DNA of 64,000 nucleotides, from the NCBI GenBank assembly GCA_007570785.1, contig ML662442.1:34457909-34521908 (forward strand). The letters run 5' to 3'. A program made the translations under genes and the position numbers. The stretch is from Antilocapra americana (taxonomy: Eukaryota; Chordata; Mammalia; Artiodactyla; Antilocapridae). Positions 57,950-64,000 of the stretch are shown one piece after another. How positions within the stretch are numbered: the first letter of the stretch is position 1; the number at the start of each line of letters is the position of its first letter. The notes beneath the pieces were generated by a model. That model ran no database searches. It saw only the letters and a list, made by a program, of their open reading frames with translations, and was not told the DNA's origin.

Positions 57950-58150
57950 GGCTTCCCTGGTGGCTCAGACTGTTAAGAATATGCCTGCAATGCAGGAGAC
58001 CTGGCTTTGATCCCCGGGTTGGGAAGATCCCCTGGAGAGGTGTGTGGCAACCCACTCTAGTATTCTTGCCTGGAATTCCATGATACAGGAGCCTAGAGGG
58101 CTACAGTCCATGGGGTTGCAAAAATCGAACATGATTGAGCAACTTTCACT
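57950..58150 (+). mobile_element. Bov-tA SINE
   Basis: Full sense copy from 'gggcttccctggtggctcag' to 'catgattgagcaactttcac', just behind the BovB fragment. Confidence 0.94.
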
Positions 58151-58357
58151 TACTTTCTTAATGCATATTTCCTTAGTTTCTACTTAACGCTCGTATTCTG
58201 TTCTGGGATCCCGTGCAGAATACATTATTTAATTGTCATGTCACCTTAAGCTCCTCCAGACTATGATAGTTTCTGACTTGTTTTTGATGACCTGGACAGC
58301 TTTTAGGAGTACTGGTTAGGTATTGTGTAAACTATCTCTCATTCGGGATTTTTCTGA

Positions 58358-58373
58358 TTTTTTTTTTTTTTTT
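58358..58373. repeat. Poly-T run
   Basis: Sixteen T inside the L1M relic. Confidence 0.9.
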
Positions 58374-59283
58374 GTCAACGAACAGACTGGGATTATGGAC
58401 TTACTGATGTAAACTGCCATTTTCATCACATATCAAGGGTGTATGATATCAATATAACCGCTATTGATGTGAACGCTATTATCTAGCTTAGGTAACATTC
58501 ATTAGATTTTACTTTGTAAAATTGCTCCACACGGCCACTTTTGGAAGGAATACACCTTTCCAAACTGTACTCTTTATAAGGAAGTGAGGATGCACAGTCC
58601 ATACTTAAGGAGTGGGGAGTTGTGCTCCACTTTATTTGGTACTATGTACAGGGGACTTGTCTGAGCAAATGAACATACACATACACACACACACATGCAA
58701 GACTTGTCTCTTCCTTCTCATTTATTTGTTCAGTCATTTACCTCAGTATAGACTCATGCATATTTATTTATACTGTGAATTATAGTCTAATAATGCATTA
58801 TTTATTTTCCTACTTAAATTATTTTGGCTTTAGCCACTGGGAGTTCACTAAGTTGTCTCCTATGTCCCTTGGAGGGACATTGTTTTATATTTGATCACTT
58901 CCTTACTTTGTGGCACTAGAAGATGCTCCAGTCTTGTATTCTGCCTTTTCCAGTGCTAGAGCCACTCATTTCTCCAATGACCTCTAGTTCCTTTTATTGG
59001 AGAATGTTAATAAAGCCAAGATCTGGATTATGGGAAGACTGTCTAATTTTTGTAATAATAGTTTTCTCTATCTGACTGAAGGGACCTTCTTGTCTATAGA
59101 CTGGTACATGTCTATTTTACCAGTGGATATCTGGGTCATTTAAATGTGTTTTGAATAGGTCATTTAAAGGAGAGCATCAGGCTAAGTAATATTCTAGTTT
59201 CCATTGAATAATTGAGGCAAACTGTACAACTGGGAGTTTAAATGTATGCAGACTCTAGATGTTTAGAATCAATCAACATTAGA

Positions 59284-59436
59284 GCTGTGCTTCTCAGACT
59301 TTAATGTGAATGCTAATCACTTGGACATCATTTAAAATGCAGTTTCTCATTCAGTGGGTCTGGAGTGGGACCCACGATTTTACATTTCTAACATTTTTCC
59401 TGGTGATACCACACTTTTGATAGTAAGATCTTAGAG
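59284..59436 (-). mobile_element. MER5/MER20-type hAT relic
   Basis: 'gtgcttctcagactttaatg', 'tgctaatcacttggacatca', 'cattcagtgggtctggagtg' and 'acatttctaacatttttcct' follow a non-autonomous hAT consensus almost end to end. The exact MER name is uncertain. Confidence 0.75.
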
Positions 59437-59713
59437 CAGGGGATGACATTTTTCTTTTTTTCTGTAAAGGGCTGGATGATAAATATTTTAGGATTTGCAG
59501 GCCATGCAGTCTTTGTGACAACTACTCAATTCCACTGTTACAGAGTTGTACATGAAACATGGAGAATAAGTATGGCTGCATCTGATGAAACTTTATGGAC
59601 AGTGACAAGTAAATTTAATGTAATTTTCACCTGTCACAGAGTATTAAGGTAAAGGCTGTTCTTAACTCTAGGGCTATACAAAACAGATGGCAGGCCATAG
59701 TTGGATGACTCTG
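59437..59713 (+). mobile_element. Second hAT-type MITE, directly adjacent
   Basis: Begins 'caggggatgacatttttc' and ends 'ggccatagttggatgactctg', matching hAT CAGGGG...CTG-type termini. Internal blocks 'ctgtaaagggctggatgata', 'atattttaggatttgcaggc' and 'gccatgcagtctttgtgaca' are typical of this widespread mammalian MITE. The open frame at 59443-59652 is a by-product. Confidence 0.75.
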
Positions 59714-59769
59714 TCTTGAGCATTTATTCCCAAACCTAGTCAGATTATTAGTATCTTCAGCTAGGAAGT

Positions 59770-59870
59770 TTTAAGAACAATTGTCCAGATTTTATACCAC
59801 AGGTGTGCCACGATCTGTGTACTTTACAAGCTCTATATGTGATTATAATGCACAGTTGGAGAACCACTGC
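59770..59870 (+). mobile_element. MER5-like hAT half-element
   Basis: 'gtactttacaagctctatat', 'taatgcacagttggagaacc' and 'actgc' give the 3' half of a MER5-type element. Confidence 0.55.
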
Positions 59871-60032
59871 TGCAGAGGGTTTTGCATAGCTTCCCATCAT
59901 AACCATTTTTTCTCTGCTTGCACACTTCTAATGAGAGGAAGCTCATCACTTGGCAGGTAGATCATTCCATTTATGAACACATATGATTGTGGGAGTGCTT
60001 TTCCTACCACTGTGCCTCAGTTTGTCTCCTTG

Positions 60033-60653
60033 TTCAATTCAGTTTAGTTCAGTCACTCAGTCATGTCCTACTCTTTGTGACCCCATGGACGGCGGCACAC
60101 CAGGCTTCCTTGTCCATCACCAACTCCCGGAGTTTACTTAATCTCATGTCCATCGAGTCGATGATGCCATCCAACCATTTCATCCTCTGTTGTCCCCTTC
60201 TCCTCCCACCTTCAGTTTTTCCCAGCATCAGGGTCTTTTCCAATGAGTCAGTTCTTCACATCAGGTGGCCAAATTATTGGGAGTTTCAGCTTCAACATCA
60301 ATCCTTCCAATGACTATTCAGGACTGATTTCCTTTAGAATGGACTGGTTGGATCTCCTTACAAGATCCCTTGGATCTCGAAGGGACTCTCAAGAGTCTTC
60401 TCCAACACCACAGTTCAAAAGCATCAATTCTTCAGTGCTCAGCTTTCTTTATGGTCCAACTGTCACATCCATTCATGACTACTGAAAAAACCATAGCCTT
60501 GACTCGACGGACCTTTGTTGGCAAAGTAATGTCTCTGCTTTTTAATAAGCCATCTAGATTGACCATAACTTTTCTTCTAAGGAGTAAGCTTCTTTTAATT
60601 TCATGGCAGCAGTCACCATCTGCAGTGATTTTGGAGTCCCCCCAAAATAAAGT
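60033..60653 (-). mobile_element. BovB LINE 3' fragment
   Basis: Antisense 3' 0.6 kb, starting 'cagtttagttcagtcactca'. Minus frame 60061-60243 gives [20 protein letters not shown], the BovB C-terminal region. A small duplication 'gatccct(t)ggatctc' sits at 60352-60378. Confidence 0.92.
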
Positions 60654-60654
60654 T

Positions 60655-61165
60655 GTGACTGTCCCCTTGTAGCTTCTGTAAGGTATAGTTTGGGCTGAGG
60701 CAGAAAAGAAGAAGAGATGACCTCAACAGAGGTAGGTTACCTTTATTCAGGCAAGGAGGGGTGACAGTCGGCCTAAGGACCCAGCTGAGCACAAGAGCGA
60801 TCAGGGAGGCTTCATAGTTAAAGGGAGGTTTGAGGAGGCGATAAGGGAAATGTTAGTCAGGAGGGACGTTTTGGGTAATCTTTAGTTGAGATGGTGTTTG
60901 TAGTTGAACAGGGGGTGGAAGGTGTTGAGAAGAGGGTGATAAGTCCCCTGGACAGGGGTGATAAGTCCCTGCAGATGTCGAGGGTGGGAGGTTTCTGGGT
61001 AGGGGGTGATCAATCCCAGGTAGATGCAACAAGCCCGGGGTATCAGGGCGGAGCTTTAAGTTTGGTTTTGTTTTCCCTGAAGGTAGATGATTCAGCAAGG
61101 GCCTTTGAGACCCTTGTTTTTTTTTTGTAGGCCCAAGGACTCCTTCAGCTTCTACTTATAAGCTC
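60655..61165 (-). mobile_element. Probable solo LTR of an endogenous retrovirus
   Basis: On the minus strand the sequence holds an AATAAA polyadenylation signal in 'gcctgaataaaggtaaccta' (about 60734-60753). Upstream of it is a GC-rich U3-like region with degenerate repeats of 'gggtgataagtccc' (plus 60937-60970 and weaker near 61003). About 510 bp, no retroviral coding sequence beside it. Edges and family are inferred; no target duplication was found. It carries no viral gene. Confidence 0.5.
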
Positions 61166-61690
61166 CCTCTTCCTTCCAAAGCCACGAACAGAGGAGCACA
61201 TCTAATCCTGCTTCTATGTTATAATCTTCTAAAGTCTTTGAAGAAAGCTATTTTTTTCACAGTTCCTTAAAATCTTAAATCTTCTCTTTTGCAGGATAGG
61301 ATTTGTATTTCTAGCTTCCTATCACTTAGATCACACTCCTCTGGAACACACTTTGTTCCACTTTAACCTGTTACCTATTGTGTGCAGAACATGTGAGGTC
61401 TGCAAGATGCTGGAGGACTATCGCTCCATTGTTTTTGCCATCTCTACTTTCAGTACTGTCACTGAAGATTACACTAGCTCTTTTCTTTCTTTGGATGGTC
61501 AGTTCACAGTGCTCAGTGTTGCCAACAAAAATTCCTAAAACTTTTCAATGTAAGTTAAATAAGGTCTCCTTCATTCTCTACCTATGTAGGGGTGTTCTGA
61601 ATGCAACTACTGTATTCTATATTTTATCCCTATGAAAATTCTCTTTAAATTTTTGGTTTGCCATTCTTGCCAATGAAAAAAACAACATTC
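61166..61690. other. Non-coding sequence, nothing recognised
   Basis: Overlapping frames at 61353-61635 have no known motif. Confidence 0.4.
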
Positions 61691-61699
61691 TTATTTATC

Positions 61700-62215
61700 A
61701 TCTGTGATAGATTGTTGCAGGAATGGCCACAGTGGCATTGTAACTTATTTACACAACAGCATCCGTTTATCTATATTTCTCTTTATCCCCTGCACGTTGC
61801 TAGTCTCTCCTAACCTAATTCAAGGCTTGGCCCTGCAGCTTGTTTCAGCCAATGAGACAGAAGTAAATGTGACATAGTAGAAACCTGAGAAGTGATTGCT
61901 GTAGGGTCTTTTATTCTCTGCTGCTACTCTGTGGAACCATGAGACTACAGAACGAACAAGCAAGTTAGCCTGCTGGAGGGTGAAAGATCCTAACTCCATC
62001 CCACAGTTAGCCAGTCCAAAGGAACTTGCATTTGATTGTGAACACATGAGTGAACATTTGACAAGCCATCTGAAGCTCAACCCAGGTCAGCAGAACTGCG
62101 CAAGTGAACCCAGCCTAAACCACGGAACCACAGAGCTATGAGCTAACAAATATGCGCTGTTTCAAGTCACAAAGTTTTGGCTGATTTTTTTTTTATGTAA
62201 CAAAAATTAATTTAT
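61700..62215 (+). mobile_element. MaLR/ERVL-type LTR relic
   Basis: The right half 'cccaggtcagcagaactgcg', 'gaacccagcctaaaccacgg', 'gagctatgagctaacaaata' and 'tttcaagtcacaaagttttg' fits the 3' end of old mammalian LTRs ('agcccagcccaaat...gagctaataaatg...taagccactaagttttgg'). The left half is less certain. Confidence 0.5.
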
Positions 62216-63051
62216 ACATCATCTAATATCATAGCATGCATTCTTTTCACTTGCATGTTGCTCACAAATGGGGTGTTTTTCTATCTCCACATTATTGAGT
62301 AGATTCTGACCAAATAAAGAGCTCTGAAATATAACTGTAATGTTGATGTTGGCCAAGTCTCTTTGTGCAGCCGGATTTTCAAAAATATTCTAACCACTTA
62401 ACATGCAGCCAACAATTTGCAAAGAAAAGATTGCACTGGAATAAAAGCTGGGATTAGCTTATAATGTTAACATATTTCCTTCCTTCTGATTAGTCTGGAA
62501 GACAATGTTCTGTTTTCTAATATCACAATGTTATTTGTGGTCAGAATGTTTGAAGTATCTGAAAGCAAATTATCTTTGTAAGAAAAAATTAAGCAAAGCT
62601 TTTCTGAGGAAAAAAAAAGAAACTGTTGGACATTTGAAACATTCATTCAAGTCTTCTCATGTTGATGAATTTTATGTTTTCTAAATGCAGTGAGAAGTGT
62701 TTTTTTTTTCTTTTCCTTTCCCCCCCTTATTTTGATTCTGTGTTTTTGTTTTCCTCCTGAGGCCTGGAACTGGTGCCTTCAGTCTGAAATAGAAGTGCTG
62801 AAATCTTGAATGTGGAGATTCAGGAAAAGGATGAAAAAGACATTTCCTGCATGATTAGTAGCAGGAAATACCAGAAATCGCATCCAAAATATTCTTTTCC
62901 CTACAGATTTTTTGTTCCATATATTATTTTTATTTTTTAAAGCAAGATGCTATCTGTTTCAGTGCATTATTCCATTTATATTTGGTTCAATTACTGCATT
63001 TTTAAAATGATACAAGACCTTAGAATGTCTCTGGATCAGACAGCAAATGAT
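62216..63051. other. Repeat-poor sequence, possible conserved non-coding part
   Basis: No repeat named. 62330-62640 is of even texture and may be conserved. A polypyrimidine run lies at 62699-62728. Confidence 0.35.
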
Positions 63052-63323
63052 CTTTTTTATTTATTTATTTTTTATTGTGTTGGTTTTGCCATACAATGAC
63101 ATGAAACCGTAATGGGTTTACATATGCTCCCCCTCCAGAACCCCCGTCCCTCCTCCCTCCCGATTCCCTCCCCCCGGGACATCTCGGTGCACCAGCTCCG
63201 AGCATCAACCCTGGGCTGGCGATTGATTTCACATATGATAATTAACATGTTTCAATGCCATTCTCCCATATCATCCCACCCTTGCCCTCTTCCACAGAGT
63301 CCACGAGTCTGTTCTGTACATCC
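63052..63323 (-). mobile_element. Ruminant L1 3' end
   Basis: T-rich tail complement, then 'attgtgttggttttgccata', the C-rich 'ccccctccagaacccccgtc' block and 'gggctggcgattgatttcac'. About 270 bp, 5'-truncated. Very similar to the 5346-5930 copy. Confidence 0.93.
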
Positions 63324-63359
63324 ACTCAACTGGTAATTAGATACCCTGATAGGATGGTC

Positions 63360-63530
63360 TCATATACTAATATCTAGCTCTGTGACACTGGGCATCTTTC
63401 GGAAATTTTTTTTTCTGTTTGTAAAACATGAGGATGCTAATAATATCTAACTTTCTAGATAGTGAGGAATGTCTGTGTAAATATCAAATACATTGCAATG
63501 AATTAAATAATAGCTGTCATAAACTAACAA
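63360..63530 (+). mobile_element. MIR SINE
   Basis: 'tctagctctgtgacactggg', 'ctgtttgtaaaacatgagga' and 'taatatctaactttctagat' follow the MIR core, and the tail continues to about 63530. Confidence 0.6.
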
Positions 63531-63539
63531 GAAATAGAA

Positions 63540-63600
63540 AATATTTAATAAGCACTTGTTTTGCATCAGGCACTGTGTTAAGAGGTTGGCTTGAATGGCA
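63540..63600 (-). mobile_element. MIR or L2 tail scrap
   Basis: 'tttaataagcacttgttttgcatcaggcactgtgttaaga' (in part) is the antisense of the tail shared in style by MIR and L2. Confidence 0.4.
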
Positions 63601-64000
63601 TGGTAAGACATGATTATTAGGGACCAAAACTTATTAGTTCTACTATTCTTATTAGTCCTTATACAAAATGTCTGCGGGTCTTATATTTTGTTGTCCACCA
63701 CACGTAGCTTCCATTCCTGGCCAAAAAGGGCTGCTTGGAACTGAATTATAGCATCTGCTTATAAGCAACTAAAAATGGGGATATATTTTCTTCCTTTTAA
63801 GAACACGTTCATCTTCCTCATGTGGCCACACTTAGCTATAAAAGAGGCTGGAAAATGTGGGCTTTATTCTGAGCAAACATATGCCCAATTAAAAATTCAG
63901 ATTCTATGATACTAGAGAGAATGGATACGGGGAGGGGATGAACTAAAAGTCTCTGTTATAGCATTGGTGTGAACATGTTTTTCAAATGCATGATTTCATT
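63601..64000. other. Non-coding sequence at the window end
   Basis: No repeat or gene recognised. A TATAAAAG string occurs near 63837 without other promoter features. Confidence 0.35.

Larger units (their letters stand above)
57066..59055 (-). mobile_element. Second ancient L1M relic, antisense 3' part
   Basis: Starts 'ttttagatttatagaaaaat' and 'gtggtacagagtgtccatat' and continues after two insertions with 'tccttagtttctacttaacg', 'gttctgggatcccgtgcaga', 'acttaaggagtggggagttg' and 'tttattggagaatgttaata'. This is the antisense 3' region of an old L1. It abuts the 5' end of the previous L1M. Confidence 0.65.

Noticed and set aside
63834..63850. TATAAAAG string as a core promoter
   Set aside because: No downstream coding exon, CpG-rich start region or other promoter element is visible. 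Such strings are common by chance in AT-rich DNA.

Overview
The window is nuclear DNA from a ruminant, most likely a pecoran such as cattle, sheep or goat. The evidence is the repeat set: many tRNA-derived Bov-tA SINEs, BOV-A2 dimers, ten RTE-type BovB LINE fragments, ruminant L1 3' ends and older CHR-type SINEs, over mammalian-wide MIR, L2, L1M, MaLR-type LTR and hAT (MER5-like) relics. All family names come from recognising sequence by eye, not from a database search. Species and chromosome cannot be told.

I found no convincing host protein-coding exon, tRNA, rRNA or snRNA, so the window reads as intergenic or deep-intronic. Every long open frame is explained by a transposon: BovB reverse transcriptase, L1 ORF2, the antisense of a mariner, or SINE and LTR sequence read by chance.

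Layout. 1-5.3 kb: two MIRs, Bov-tA pieces and a 1.3-kb BovB (3476-4795). 5.3-6.7 kb: a ruminant L1 with an inverted 5' half and a target-site duplication. 6.7-13 kb: mostly unique sequence with MIR, BovB, L1M and L2 relics and a GC-richer stretch (11700-12370). 12.5-14.7 kb: an unusual pair of interleaved duplications running into an antisense L1M. 15-20 kb: BOV-A2, Bov-tA copies and a sense L1M split by an inverted SINE pair. 20.8-32.5 kb: BovB-rich, including the longest copy (29456-31831), inside an antisense L1M. A CTCF-like motif lies near 25.62 kb. 34-38.8 kb: sense L1M broken by an LTR and SINEs, then a 1270-bp Hsmar1-like mariner with both ends and TA duplications. 39-48 kb: the least repetitive part, with candidate conserved non-coding sequence. 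48-59 kb: L1M relics in both orientations hosting younger insertions, including the window's longest open frame (BovB, 57274-57918). 59-64 kb: a hAT cluster, BovB, a probable solo LTR, a MaLR-like LTR and an L1 tail.

No genes act together here. The history is layered insertion: L2, MIR and L1M first, then hAT, LTR, mariner and CHR elements, then BovB, Bov-tA and ruminant L1. All autonomous elements seen are truncated or broken. I did not find a clear new biological system; the strongest anomalies are the composite duplication near 12.5-13.6 kb and the nearly complete mariner.
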